From contig JACBOA010000001.1 in NCBI GenBank assembly GCA_013403005.1, forward strand, positions 1 to 64,000: a stretch of 64,000 nt of DNA, written 5' to 3'. Shown here in pieces: positions 30,337-43,490 of the stretch (position 1 is the stretch's first letter; each line of letters starts with the position of its first letter). The notes beneath the pieces are model-generated. The model was not told where the DNA came from. It saw nothing but the letters and a program-made list of their open reading frames with translations, and made no database searches. This DNA comes from Methanobacteriaceae archaeon (GTDB lineage: Archaea > Methanobacteriota > Methanobacteria > Methanobacteriales > Methanobacteriaceae). Position numbers and translations under genes: made by a program.

Positions 30337-31725
30337 TCACTGCTGTAATTTCCAGTGTTCTTTGTCGTAATATTTTTCAAACACGGTGTTGGTTATTCTG
30401 TCTATTAGGTTAACAGAACCATTATATCCGACAATAGGGATCCTATGATATCCTACTCTATCATAAACTGGGTATCCAACCCTTACTAAAGGTATATCTA
30501 GATCTTTAGCAAATAATCTGCCATCAGAATGGCCAATCATTAGTTCTACAGGATCTTCCTCAATTCGAGTCTCTAAAGCTCTCAAATCGCTTCCTATTAA
30601 TATATCTACTGGCCCATCCGATTCTTTGGCCACACTTTTCATTTCACTAACAAATTCGGGGCTTTCAACACCTGTACAAACCACTGAGGGGATCATGCCT
30701 AATTCACATACGAAACGAGCTATCCCTGCGCTTATGGCTGGATCTCCAAAAATGGCTACTTTTCTTCCGAAAAGATATCTTGATGCGAGGTCTGCCATTG
30801 AATCTATTAACAGTCCTCTTTCATCCAGAATAGAATCTGGAATTTCTGCATCTGTGAATTTATTCAAATTTCTCAGGAAATTATCGGTATTTTTAACACC
30901 AATTGGGATAGGACCTACAGCAGCAGGAACTTCGAACTTTTTCTCAAGAGAACGGGCACCAGAACCAGCGTATCCACACAAAGCTATTGTTCCAAGGCTA
31001 TTAGATGAATCTTCTATTTCTTCGAGAGTTGTTCCTCCTTTAGGATAGAATGGCTTGGTTTCTGTTGTTGAGGGTCGCAGTGGCGAGTCAAAAGGATCAG
31101 ATATATCTGTAAGTATGATACCTTCAATACCCATTAGCTCCATCATGTGGTTTATTTCTCTGATATCTCCTGGATTTACAATTCCTGGAATTATATTTAC
31201 TTTTTCATTACTATCTACAGGATCTTGTGCTAAATTATTCACCAAAGCGTTAATACCACTGTCATAACCTTTAAAATGGGTTTCTACAAAGCTGGGGGTG
31301 CTTATAGGGACGATTTTTATTTGTTCTGCTTCTTTTTCTCCCATCTTTTGTTTTAATTCTTCTTTAGCTATTTTTATGAAACCTTCCATGTCATCTCCAA
31401 TGATTTCACTGGAGCAAGTGCTTATGGCACCGATGACACTTGGTTTAAATCTGACTGCCAAGTTTCCAATACCGGATATCAGGTTCTTTCTCCCACCAAA
31501 AACTGCCGCATCTTCGTGGAGTGAGGTCACTGCGATTTCTGAAGGTTCCCTGAAATGTCGTGAGAAGGAGTATCTAACAAATGTGGAGCAACCTTGAGAT
31601 CCGTGAACCAGTGGAAGACCTCTTCTTATCCCGGCAACTGCATACATGGCACCCATGGGCTGGCAGGTAACCAGGGGATTTATAACTGCAGTCCTATCCC
31701 TTTTCATTACATTGGCACAGCTCAT
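30337..31725 (-). CDS. nifK: Nitrogenase MoFe protein beta chain NifK
   Basis: The beta subunit of dinitrogenase. P-cluster ligands are visible in [24 protein letters not shown] and STCSSEIIGDD. The length of 462 residues is short compared with the proteobacterial NifK (about 520), as is usual for archaeal and clostridial forms that lack the N-terminal extension. The ATG shares a base with the nifD stop (TAATG), with GGAGG inside the end of nifD. Confidence 0.93.
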   Translation of the reverse strand: MSCANVMKRDRTAVINPLVTCQPMGAMYAVAGIRRGLPLVHGSQGCSTFVRYSFSRHFREPSEIAVTSLHEDAAVFGGRKNLISGIGNLAVRFKPSVIGAISTCSSEIIGDDMEGFIKIAKEELKQKMGEKEAEQIKIVPISTPSFVETHFKGYDSGINALVNNLAQDPVDSNEKVNIIPGIVNPGDIREINHMMELMGIEGIILTDISDPFDSPLRPSTTETKPFYPKGGTTLEEIEDSSNSLGTIALCGYAGSGARSLEKKFEVPAAVGPIPIGVKNTDNFLRNLNKFTDAEIPDSILDERGLLIDSMADLASRYLFGRKVAIFGDPAISAGIARFVCELGMIPSVVCTGVESPEFVSEMKSVAKESDGPVDILIGSDLRALETRIEEDPVELMIGHSDGRLFAKDLDIPLVRVGYPVYDRVGYHRIPIVGYNGSVNLIDRITNTVFEKYYDKEHWKLQQ

Positions 31726-33227
31726 TAGACTACCTCCTCTTCTGTTTTGGCTTTTGGAATATTTGTCCCAGTTTCATCAGAGATATTGCAGGTTTCATCT
31801 AAATGTTCTTCTTTATCTTTTATGGTTTCTTCAAATTCTAGCATATTCCACACAGGATTATATATTGATGCATAGATATCCTGAGCTAGATTTAAGAATC
31901 CTTCAAAGCCAATGTATGGTCCGTTTTCGTATGAATGAATTAAAACGCAGGGAACTCCCAATTTATGGGCGATATATTTCTCTTTTATTCCTGAAAGAAT
32001 AATATCGGGTTTGTATACCTCAATGATTTCTTCCAGTTCCAGTGAGTTGGGGTCATCCACAATTACAGTTCCTTCACCCACACGTTGTTTGATCTTTTCA
32101 TATCCATCTTGGTGTTCAAACATGGTTGAAACTACAACCGTTTCCATTCCAAGGTGTTCTTTTAATGGTTCGGGAAGGTGCCAGTTTTTAGGCCCTCCTG
32201 AAAATACCCACAATTTTTTACCTTCAAGTTTTTCTCTATAGAAATCTAATTTCGGTTGAATTTTAGCCATTTCACGATGGATAAGTTTTTGAGCATTTTC
32301 TTCTAGTCCAAAGTGTTTAGCTACAGCCATAAGGTTTTCAGAACAGTATTTCGGCCCGAAAAAATCAACCTTAATATAGGGGATGTTGTATTTTTCTTCT
32401 ATTAAGTCCGCAATGTAAGTTGCAGAACGCTGACATCTTACAATGCTTAATTTAGCTCTGTGCATCCAGCATATTTCATCATGACTGCAGTCTCCAGTGA
32501 ATTTGGAGAGTATGTTTATTCCTATCTCTTCGAAATACTTTTGAAGGACCCATAGGTCCCCATCGATATTATATTCTCCTATAAGGTTGACATCGTAGGG
32601 AGTTGTTTCTGGTGGTTCTTTGGTTCCAACTAATTTGTTGAAGAGGGTAAAATTCCCTACATGATGTCCTTTAGACTGGGTTGGGCCTGAAAAACCAGGA
32701 GCATTAAAGGCTACTACATCTATTCCAATTTCTTCAGATAATTCTTTAGCAACTGCATCCAAATCATCCCCTATAAGTCCAGTGGTACATGTTGCATATG
32801 TGTATATGGCATTGACAAATGGAAATTCTTTAGCAGCTTCCAGAATAGATTTTCGTAGTTTTTTCATACCTCCGAAAACCACATCTGATTCTTTTAAATC
32901 TGTCCCCATGATATATTTAAGGTTAAACTGCTCCACGGGGATTTTATCTCCGTTGGGAAGATAAGGGGAGGTGGGATACCTTTTACTCCCACACCCATAA
33001 GTGGTACAGCCTACAGGGGAGTGAACCACGTGCACAACGTCTTTCACAGCTCCGGTTATAACTCCTTTAACACCCGCGAATGCACACCCGCGTTCGGTCA
33101 TACAACCTGGAATAGTTTTAGTGTTACATTTTGGGATTTCCTCAGTTGGATCTGATGAGTCTTTTACATAAGTATGGTTTTTCCTATCTGGAATTTCTTT
33201 ATCCACTTCAAAAAGTTCATAGGGCAT
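31725..33227 (-). CDS. nifD: Nitrogenase MoFe protein alpha chain NifD
   Basis: The alpha subunit that holds FeMo-co and reduces N2. The 500-residue protein has the FeMo-co ligands expected of an active enzyme: the Cys in [12 protein letters not shown] and the His in [15 protein letters not shown]. The active-site His of the [10 protein letters not shown] segment is also present. P-cluster cysteines appear in [17 protein letters not shown] and [12 protein letters not shown]. No anfG or vnfG is nearby, so the Mo form is favoured. The C-terminal 30 residues are acidic and variable. Confidence 0.93.
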   Translation of the reverse strand: MPYELFEVDKEIPDRKNHTYVKDSSDPTEEIPKCNTKTIPGCMTERGCAFAGVKGVITGAVKDVVHVVHSPVGCTTYGCGSKRYPTSPYLPNGDKIPVEQFNLKYIMGTDLKESDVVFGGMKKLRKSILEAAKEFPFVNAIYTYATCTTGLIGDDLDAVAKELSEEIGIDVVAFNAPGFSGPTQSKGHHVGNFTLFNKLVGTKEPPETTPYDVNLIGEYNIDGDLWVLQKYFEEIGINILSKFTGDCSHDEICWMHRAKLSIVRCQRSATYIADLIEEKYNIPYIKVDFFGPKYCSENLMAVAKHFGLEENAQKLIHREMAKIQPKLDFYREKLEGKKLWVFSGGPKNWHLPEPLKEHLGMETVVVSTMFEHQDGYEKIKQRVGEGTVIVDDPNSLELEEIIEVYKPDIILSGIKEKYIAHKLGVPCVLIHSYENGPYIGFEGFLNLAQDIYASIYNPVWNMLEFEETIKDKEEHLDETCNISDETGTNIPKAKTEEEVV

Positions 33228-33334
33228 TTTTACTCTCCTAAAATGCTAAATTTTCGTAATTTTTTGGTTCTAACTATTTTATATTAAATAATCCTCTGAA
33301 GGCCGACAATTTTAATATTAATCTAAATATTAAT

Positions 33335-33712
33335 CTAAACCAGCGCTTTTGTTCCTCGTTCGTTCGTTCTTACCCTAACTGCCTCGTCTATAGGGCATAC
33401 AAATAATTTCCCATCACCGGTTTGCCCGGTTTGATTAACTCTCATAATGGCTTCCACAATTAAAGAAACATCTTCATCAGGCACTACTAACGATATAAGT
33501 CGTTTAGGTATGTATCGCATGGTACCTTCCTCTTTTAGAAGGTTTTCATTCTGTATGTCGAAGGATACTTCTCCAATTATTGCTTTCTGCTTTCCCCGCC
33601 CCATTACTCTTTGTGCAGTCATTGCAGGAAAGCCAAGTGCGTTTAGAACGTCCTTAGTTTGAGTCATTTTGTTGGGGCGGATGATGGCGATTATTTCTTT
33701 CATTAAATGCAC
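33335..33712 (-). CDS. nifI2: PII-like nitrogenase switch-off protein NifI2
   Basis: A GlnB-family signal protein that with NifI1 inhibits dinitrogenase when ammonium is present and responds to 2-oxoglutarate. It shows EIIAIIRPNKMTQTKDVLNALG, the MGRGKQKA T-loop start and GDGKLFVCPIDEAVRVRT. The T-loop insertion marks it as NifI2. The likely start is the Met at 33703 (MKEIIAIIRP) three codons inside the frame, giving 122 residues. It lies between nifI1 and nifD, the standard archaeal order. Confidence 0.92.
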   Translation of the reverse strand: MHLMKEIIAIIRPNKMTQTKDVLNALGFPAMTAQRVMGRGKQKAIIGEVSFDIQNENLLKEEGTMRYIPKRLISLVVPDEDVSLIVEAIMRVNQTGQTGDGKLFVCPIDEAVRVRTNERGTKALV

Positions 33713-33736
33713 CGTCTTTTATTTCCAATAATTAAG

Positions 33737-34069
33737 TTAAAGTTCACTACTACGTGTTCTTACGGTGTATGCTTCATCTACTGGGCTAACAAATATTTTC
33801 CCATCACCAAAACTCCCGGTAAATGCTGATTCATTAATTAAATCCACAATTTGAGGGGTAGCATCGTCTTCTGCAACCAGCAGGATCATTGTTTTGGGTA
33901 ATTCATCGTAGTAGATCTTATCCACTTGAATACCTTTTTGCTTTCCACGTCCAATAACGTCCATTTTGGTTAAAGCCACATAACCAGCATCTGCCAGCGT
34001 ATCAACCACTTCTTCAGTTTTATCTGGGCGTATAATTGCTCTAATCATTTTCATTTTCTTAATCACCAT
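33737..34069 (-). CDS. nifI1: PII-like nitrogenase switch-off protein NifI1
   Basis: The GlnB-family partner of NifI2. It has IRAIIRPDKTEEVVDTLADAG, IGRGKQKGIQVDK and GDGKIFVSPVDEAYTVRT. The better start is the Met at 34054 (MIRAI preceded by MK), giving about 105 residues, since the first codons are not conserved in PII proteins. It follows nifH by 75 bp. Confidence 0.92.
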   Translation of the reverse strand: MVIKKMKMIRAIIRPDKTEEVVDTLADAGYVALTKMDVIGRGKQKGIQVDKIYYDELPKTMILLVAEDDATPQIVDLINESAFTGSFGDGKIFVSPVDEAYTVRTRSSEL

Positions 34070-34143
34070 TAAATTCTTGATCTGTAATTTCCATGGATAT
34101 TAAATCACCATTTAATTTATTGGGGTATTGGGGCGATACTGGT

Positions 34144-35004
<861 letters not shown>

Positions 35005-35008
35005 TTAC

Positions 35009-35063
35009 CGGAAGAAGGAAACATACTTCCGATAATATAGTGTTAATAATTATATTATATAAA
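35009..35063 (-). promoter_or_regulatory. nifH promoter with NrpR-type operator
   Basis: The minus-strand TATA box TTTATATAAT lies at 35054-35063, putting transcription start near 35034. Directly downstream, GGAA (35017-35020), six bases, and TTCC (35027-35030) match the NrpR operator known from Methanococcus. A wider palindrome CGGAAG (35009-35014) / CTTCCG (35026-35031) overlaps it. The nrpR gene is at 41527-43227. The rest of 35064-35329 is AT-rich with no gene. Confidence 0.7.
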
Positions 35064-35329
35064 TGTTATGGTTTTTACTGTATTCTCTAAAAAATTTCTA
35101 CTATATATATAGAATTGTAGAAATTAAGATAAAATAAAATTAAGATTTAATGATTCTGTTTATTATGATATGGTAAAATTTGTCCGTTTAATGGAAAAAC
35201 ATTTCTTTTTCTTGAAAGATGAGGAAATTTCAGCCATAAAGACCCTAAAATATTATCTAATACTTCAAGAAGCGTTAATTGATTGATGGTGGTTGCTGGG
35301 GTTTTTAAATGTCATTACTTGGATTATTT

Positions 35330-36145
35330 TCAAGATAACTGGTTTGTAATGTCACTGAGTCCTATTTTCATAAGCATAGTCATTGCCTTATTTTTTGTAT
35401 TGATTGCTGTTAGTGATTCTGTAGACATGGGTGGCATGTATAATACTTCTTCATCATCTATAGCTAACATTAGCATATTCCTGTATTCAACCATTAACAA
35501 AGCTTCTTTATATATTTCAAATTGTTTTTGATCTTTGGTTTTAGATAATGCAACAATATTAAGCATATCTTCTTCATTTACAACTTTAAAACTGCCTTTT
35601 TTATCTTTCAAATCTTCTTTTAATGTTTCAAAGGAGTGTGTCTCTGAAAATAGGACTACGTCCAGTTTTAAATTTTTATCTGCATTTTCGAGAAATTTAA
35701 TGTATTTGGGGGATGAGAACATGAATATGCTCTTTTTAGCATTTTGGATCATGTCTTTAATTTTATAATTTATGCTTTCTCCATTGAAAACATTCCATAA
35801 TGACTCAGAAGATCTGGGTAAGAATTCTTTTTTATCCATAATTGAAAAAATCTTTTTTGCTTTATCTTTTGCATCAATATGTTTTTTTAATAAAACTTCC
35901 AACCCTATATCTGGGGGCAATGCTTGATAGGCCATTGGCCGGGTATTAATTAAAGACACCAGTCCTTTTTCTTCTAGAAGGCGAAGACTTTCGTATGTAT
36001 TTGGTTTTGATAGACCTAAAAATTCTATAATCGTTTTAACTTCGGAATTATTCATCATTGCCAGTGTTATGTATATTTTTGCCTCAGATTCAAGAAGTCC
36101 GAGGTCCATCAATGATTTAATTAATTCTTGAGGAATTTCATTCAT
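35330..36145 (-). CDS. TrmB-family transcription regulator
   Basis: A 271-residue TrmB/SugTrmB-like regulator. Residues about 1-75 are a winged helix (LGLLESEAKIYITLAMMNNSEVKTI, then ANTYESLRLLEEKGL-like turns), and a coiled region follows (LEVLLKKHIDAKDKAKKIFS). The C-terminal half resembles the phospholipase-D-like sensor fold, with FMFSSPKYIKFLE. The ligand is unknown. It is divergent from an MFS exporter, and two palindromes in between are its likely sites. The ATG has GGAG upstream. Confidence 0.8.
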   Translation of the reverse strand: MNEIPQELIKSLMDLGLLESEAKIYITLAMMNNSEVKTIIEFLGLSKPNTYESLRLLEEKGLVSLINTRPMAYQALPPDIGLEVLLKKHIDAKDKAKKIFSIMDKKEFLPRSSESLWNVFNGESINYKIKDMIQNAKKSIFMFSSPKYIKFLENADKNLKLDVVLFSETHSFETLKEDLKDKKGSFKVVNEEDMLNIVALSKTKDQKQFEIYKEALLMVEYRNMLMLAIDDEEVLYMPPMSTESLTAINTKNKAMTMLMKIGLSDITNQLS

Positions 36146-36227
36146 ATTAATTATCTCCTGCTAAGTTTTGGTTGTTAGGTAATGAATTACTACATAAATT
36201 TTGTGTGTGCTGTGATATTAATATTCT

Positions 36228-36307
36228 AGTTGTTATGTGTCTAACAACTTAAGCAATAAATATAAATACTAAAACATATTATTTTAGTTGTAATGTATTT
36301 AACAACT
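36228..36307. promoter_or_regulatory. Twin palindromes between TrmB-like regulator and MFS gene
   Basis: Two 22-bp imperfect palindromes share arms AGTTGTWA and TWAACAACT: site 1 at 36228-36249 and site 2 at 36286-36307, 58 bp centre to centre. The MFS TATA-like AAATATAAAT (36258-36267) lies between them, and transcription would start near 36288, inside site 2. A related half site, GGTTGTTAGG, occurs at 36171-36180. The flanking spacer has no gene. Confidence 0.65.
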
Positions 36308-36492
36308 AATTAAATTGTTACTTTGAGATAAAAATCATTAAATTTCAAAATTAAATTATCTGAGAATTTAAAAAGCATTCAATGGCTTTAGCCGATTTAT
36401 TTTTTCATATTCCTATTATAATAGTGATAATTGGAAAAATGAATATGTTATGCTCTCAGACTTTAATTTTGTCATAAAAGATGGAGATAAAA

Positions 36493-37926
<1,434 letters not shown>

Positions 37927-38117
37927 AGTTCTAATATAATTAATGGGTTCTATACAGTTGAATTAAGAATTAATGCTTACATAAGTTTTTGGTAACAAAA
38001 ATGAAGCATATTTAAATTCCACTAAAGAAGACCCAAATTATATCTTTTTTTAGGTACAGTCAATAAACACGAAATCTCTAAATAGTAAATCTAAATTATT
38101 GGATTTTTTTTCTAATG

Positions 38118-39188
38118 TTAAACTTCAAAAACATTCACTGCTGAGGCCTTAAATTCTAACCAAACTGAGGAACCTGGTTCCAACCCCATATCTGCAAATG
38201 ATTTTCGAGTAATGTAAACTGAGAACAACTCACTTTCTACATCAATTTTAAGATCTAAAATACCACCAGAATCCTTAATCTCTTTAATTTTTCCATTAAA
38301 TTCGTTAAGGGCACTGGTCTGAACTTTTGATCTGGAAATGGTTATATCCTCTGGTCTTATACTCATATAAACATTTCCTTCCAGGTTTGACGATGAATAA
38401 ACACTAATGGTGCCAGTTTTGATAATGGTGAGGCCATCATCTACCTTACGGGATATTCCCTTTTTCACATTCCTCACTCCCACGAATTCTGCTACAAACC
38501 TATTTTTTGGTTTTCTGAAAACCTCCTCTGGCTTACCAATCTGAAATATTCTATTATTGAGTATGGCAATTTCATCAGAAAGGTGCTGACCCTGTATCAA
38601 GTTATGGGTGGCTAGTATTACCGTAATTTCCCTTTCCCTGTGCATTTTTTCCAGAAAATTCTCAATCTTCTGAGTGGAAAGGGGATCCAAGTTGGCGGTG
38701 GGTTCATCTAAAAGTAAAAGTTCAGGTTTGGTGATAAGGGCCCTTGCCAGAGCCATCCTCTGGATTTCTCCACCTGAAAGAGTTGCAGCATCTCGTTTTT
38801 CATATCCCTCCAGGCCAAGTGCTTCCAGTAGATTCTTTATCTGGTCATGATAGGAATGTTTATTTTCTCCTCTGATCCTCATACCATAGCTGATATTATC
38901 ATAAACTGTTCCTTTAAGCACCATAGGTTTTTGAAAGACCAAACCAATTTTTCTTCTAATGTTAATCTGCTCTTTTTTTGTTCCAGGAACTTCCTGGCCA
39001 TTGAAGAGGATCTTACCCTGGGAAGGCTTTTCAATGAGGTCTATAATTCGAAGTAGAGTGGTTTTCCCACAACCAGTTGGTCCGATAAGTCCCAGTGTTT
39101 TGCCCTTTTCTAGGGAAAGGTTGATATCTTCCAGAATGGGCTTCCCATCATATTTTTTGGATATTTTTTCAAGTTCCAGCAGGTTCAT
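38118..39188 (-). CDS. tupC: Tungstate ABC transporter ATP-binding protein
   Basis: A 356-residue ATPase. Walker A is GPTGCGKTTLL (about residues 36-46), the signature LSGGEIQRMALARAL (about 138-152) and Walker B LLLLDEPTANLDP. The C-terminal 110 residues form a TOBE/Mop-like regulatory domain. It is the last gene of tupA-B-C. The closeness to Mo/W enzymes supports tungstate or molybdate as substrate. Confidence 0.88.
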   Translation of the reverse strand: MNLLELEKISKKYDGKPILEDINLSLEKGKTLGLIGPTGCGKTTLLRIIDLIEKPSQGKILFNGQEVPGTKKEQINIRRKIGLVFQKPMVLKGTVYDNISYGMRIRGENKHSYHDQIKNLLEALGLEGYEKRDAATLSGGEIQRMALARALITKPELLLLDEPTANLDPLSTQKIENFLEKMHREREITVILATHNLIQGQHLSDEIAILNNRIFQIGKPEEVFRKPKNRFVAEFVGVRNVKKGISRKVDDGLTIIKTGTISVYSSSNLEGNVYMSIRPEDITISRSKVQTSALNEFNGKIKEIKDSGGILDLKIDVESELFSVYITRKSFADMGLEPGSSVWLEFKASAVNVFEV

Positions 39189-39189
39189 A

Positions 39190-39876
39190 TTATTTCTCCT
39201 GGAAGTAATTCAATATTAGATTTATAAATAGGGCAATAGCCAGTAAAATGATCCCCAGTGCTATGGAAAGTTCAATATTTCCTTTAGATGTCTCCAGGGA
39301 CATGGTGGTGGTTATTACTCTGGTATGTCCTCTGATGTTACCTCCTATCATCAGGGCAACCCCTACTTCAGAGATGGCTCTGCCAAATCCCAATATAATA
39401 GCCCCTAGTAAGGCGTATTTAGCTTCGTGCATGATGGTTTTAATGGTCTGAAACTCAGTAGCTCCTAAAGAAATACAAAGGTCTCTAATTTCATCTTTAA
39501 CTCCATTTAATGCTAAAATCGTGAATCCAGTCACGATAGGGAGTACTAGTATAGTTTGACCAAGAATCATACCTCCAGGTGTAAAAAGAAGACCTAAACT
39601 ACCTAATGGGCCCTGGCTGGAAATCAAAAGGAAAACCAGTAAACCAACCAGAACTGTGGGGATACTGTAAAGAGTTTGAATAATATTTATAACAGTTCTT
39701 TTTCCCCGGAACTTTCTAAAATGTATGTATCCACCAATGGGCACTGCTATTAACGCAGCGATGAACGTGGATGTGATGGATATGTAGAGTGTTCTGATGG
39801 TTATCTCCATAACTTCCAGATCCAAAGTTACCAGGAGATGTATGGCTTCCAATAAGGCGTTCATGATCTCGTTCAC
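39190..39876 (-). CDS. tupB: Tungstate ABC transporter permease
   Basis: A 228-residue integral membrane permease with five to six helices and the permease EAA-loop-like segment CISLGATEFQTIKTIMHEAKYALLG (about residues 136-160). It ends one base before tupC starts, so translation is coupled. TupB, not ModB/WtpB, is suggested by the companion binding protein. Confidence 0.88.
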   Translation of the reverse strand: MNEIMNALLEAIHLLVTLDLEVMEITIRTLYISITSTFIAALIAVPIGGYIHFRKFRGKRTVINIIQTLYSIPTVLVGLLVFLLISSQGPLGSLGLLFTPGGMILGQTILVLPIVTGFTILALNGVKDEIRDLCISLGATEFQTIKTIMHEAKYALLGAIILGFGRAISEVGVALMIGGNIRGHTRVITTTMSLETSKGNIELSIALGIILLAIALFINLILNYFQEK

Positions 39877-39963
39877 TTAACCACCAAAAAAAGAATCATT
39901 TGGGAATTAAGATCCCATTAATAAAAAAATCACTTTTTTATCTCACTATTTCATCAATACTAG

Positions 39964-40857
39964 TTATTCCGTTGGTTCATTCACTCCAGCCAGGGGTATA
40001 AATAGTTCCTGACCGTATTTATCTTTTCCGTACTCACCCACGATTTTTTGACCTTCTGGGGAAAGCAAGAAGTCTACCCACTTCATTGATGTATTGTAGT
40101 CCACCCTGGAGAATTTTCCTGGATTCACAGGTATCAGGGAGTAGATGTTTAACAAGTCTTTCCCCTGTGTTATAAAGGCTACCAGGTTAATATTGTCTTT
40201 ATATGCCAGGAATGTACCGGAATCGGATAAAGTGTAGGCAGACTTCTCATTAGCAACATTTAAGGTGTCAACCATCCCTTTCCCCGATTCAATGTACCAG
40301 TTCTGTCCACGGATGGTGGTATTGTAGTTGGCACCTGTTTTGTTCCAGATTTGAATTTCTCGGGTGTTAGTTCCGGAATTATCTCCTCTGGAGACGAATT
40401 TCACCTGGTTAGGATTTGCCGATCCCGTGGCATCGATTTTCTTGAAGGCTGCTGTGGCATTGGTTCCATTGATTTGAGCAGGATCAGTGGATGGTCCCAC
40501 CACATAGAAGTAGTTGTAGGCAAAGGGATATCTTTGGGTACCATAACCCTCTTTAACGAATTCTTCTTCCTGGGTTTTGGAGTGAACCATCACCAGATCC
40601 ACATCACCCTTTTTACCGTATTCCAGGGCCTGACCTGTACCCGTGGCAATAAATTGCACATCAACATCAGGGTTCTCTTTTTCAAAAGCTGCTTCTAGAA
40701 CAGGTAACAAGCCAGTGTCTTCCAAACTGGTTGTGGTTGCGATCTTAAGGGTTTGCTTACCTTTGAATCCACTGAAAGCAAGGTATGAGGCTGCGATAAT
40801 TGCAATGATGATGATTCCTATAATCACTAGCAAGGCCCTTCTGGATTTTCTTTCCAT
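39964..40857 (-). CDS. tupA: Tungstate-binding protein TupA
   Basis: A 297-residue solute-binding protein with an N-terminal membrane anchor (hydrophobic residues about 8-28), tethered to the outer face of the membrane. The TupA signature appears as ATTTSLEDTGLLPVLE (residues about 40-55), followed by GTGQALEYGKKGDVDLVMVHS. These TTTS and GTGQAL elements form the oxyanion pocket in TupA proteins. Start ATG at 40855-40857 with AGGAG upstream. The promoter is covered by a ModE-like palindrome. Confidence 0.9.
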   Translation of the reverse strand: MERKSRRALLVIIGIIIIAIIAASYLAFSGFKGKQTLKIATTTSLEDTGLLPVLEAAFEKENPDVDVQFIATGTGQALEYGKKGDVDLVMVHSKTQEEEFVKEGYGTQRYPFAYNYFYVVGPSTDPAQINGTNATAAFKKIDATGSANPNQVKFVSRGDNSGTNTREIQIWNKTGANYNTTIRGQNWYIESGKGMVDTLNVANEKSAYTLSDSGTFLAYKDNINLVAFITQGKDLLNIYSLIPVNPGKFSRVDYNTSMKWVDFLLSPEGQKIVGEYGKDKYGQELFIPLAGVNEPTE

Positions 40858-40889
40858 GTCATGTCTCCTAATAACCTAATAATAATCAC

Positions 40890-40917
40890 ATCGATATGCA
40901 TATATAAACATATCGAT
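40890..40917 (-). promoter_or_regulatory. ModE-like operator over the tupA promoter
   Basis: ATCGATATG (40890-40898) and CATATCGAT (40909-40917) are perfect 9-bp inverted arms with a ten-base spacer. Read on the minus strand the spacer supplies TTTATATATG, the probable tupA TATA box. The pattern matches the bacterial ModE site form (TCGNTATAT ... ATATNCGA). Binding would block TBP, giving repression when oxyanion is plentiful. ModE is encoded at 12872. Confidence 0.65.
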
Positions 40918-40963
40918 TTTGTATAAAGATCGCTATAAGTAAAGCTATCAGTAAAGTTATTAG

Positions 40964-41010
40964 CAGATGGCATTAGATTCAGATGGCATTAGATTCAGAT
41001 GGCATTAAAT
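40964..41010. repeat. Three tandem copies of a 16-mer
   Basis: CAGATGGCATTAGATT occurs at 40964-40979 and 40980-40995, with a third, slightly shortened copy at 40996-41010. Just before it is a weaker pair of 12-mers (AGTAAAGCTATC, AGTAAAGTTATT; 40939-40962). It lies between tupA and the small Cys-rich gene. It could be slippage DNA or an upstream regulator site. Confidence 0.75.
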
Positions 41011-41126
41011 ATTTAGAGAAATGGTTGAAAAAATGGTTGAAATTATATCTAAAAATTATCAAAAATCTCATTTACCAAAAAAAATCTAAATAAAGTTCAG
41101 AGGGTTGTAAAAAATTAAAGGAGCTA

Positions 41127-41408
41127 TTAATCATCCTTTGCTTCTAGTGTGCAGCACATACCATCAGGACATTCGTGCTCAAGTTCCACCAGATGTTCTT
41201 TGAGTTTTTCCACATCGATGGTGGATAAACCTTTGATCATCTCACTGTCGATTTCTATTTGTATGACTCCGTTGTTGTTGGTTACCACTTTACCAGGGAT
41301 GTAACATCTTCCTAAAGATAATCTTACTGTGTCTCCAGGTTTCACTTCATTTTCAATATAATCACAAATCTCTTCGCAGGTAGCACACACTTGTTTACTT
41401 TCTTTCAT
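41127..41408 (-). CDS. Small Cys-rich methanogen protein (DUF2097-like)
   Basis: A 93-residue soluble protein with two cysteine groups, CATCEEIC near the N-terminus and CPDGMCC near the C-terminus, around a central beta-rich part (VRLSLGRCYIPGKVVTNNNG). The pattern looks like a metal-binding protein. I believe it belongs to DUF2097, a family of about 90-residue proteins in Methanobacteriales, but cannot confirm it. It ends 118 bp from the nrpR frame start direction (nrpR is upstream on the other side), and both genes are minus strand. Function unknown. Confidence 0.6.
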   Translation of the reverse strand: MKESKQVCATCEEICDYIENEVKPGDTVRLSLGRCYIPGKVVTNNNGVIQIEIDSEMIKGLSTIDVEKLKEHLVELEHECPDGMCCTLEAKDD

Positions 41409-41526
41409 CTCATCACCTATTGATCATTCGTATTGGATGTTAATCAATTTTCCCGGTTTAATTAGAAATTAAATAATAAACTTTTCAAATAAAATCCTTT
41501 TTTGAACGTAAATTTGTAAAAAATTA

Positions 41527-43227
<1,701 letters not shown>

Positions 43228-43490
43228 CGCTTCACCTAATCTTTTTTTGTAAAAATCTAAAGATTTTTAAATATTATTTATATTTTTATGATTTCACCAG
43301 TTTATTTCTAAATCATGGTATCATAATCCTATTGATCCTATCAGATTTTAATAGAATAATTGTAATTATTGGGATTGATTTTAAATACTTATGGTTAAAA
43401 TGAGTGATTGAAAAAGCTGTTATAAATATAAATGGATTTTGAGTTGAAGATGGAATAATAGGGCATCAAAATAAAAGAAAAAAGGGGGTT

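Noticed and set aside
31725..33227. Loss of the FeMo-co histidine in NifD because GPYHG reads GPYIG
   Set aside because: Counting from the known C-terminus of Azotobacter NifD, the ligand His442 is the one before S-W/Y in HSYENGPY, which is conserved here.
40964..41010. CRISPR array
   Set aside because: The 16-mer copies are directly joined without unique spacers, so this is a plain tandem repeat. No array or cas gene was seen elsewhere in the window.
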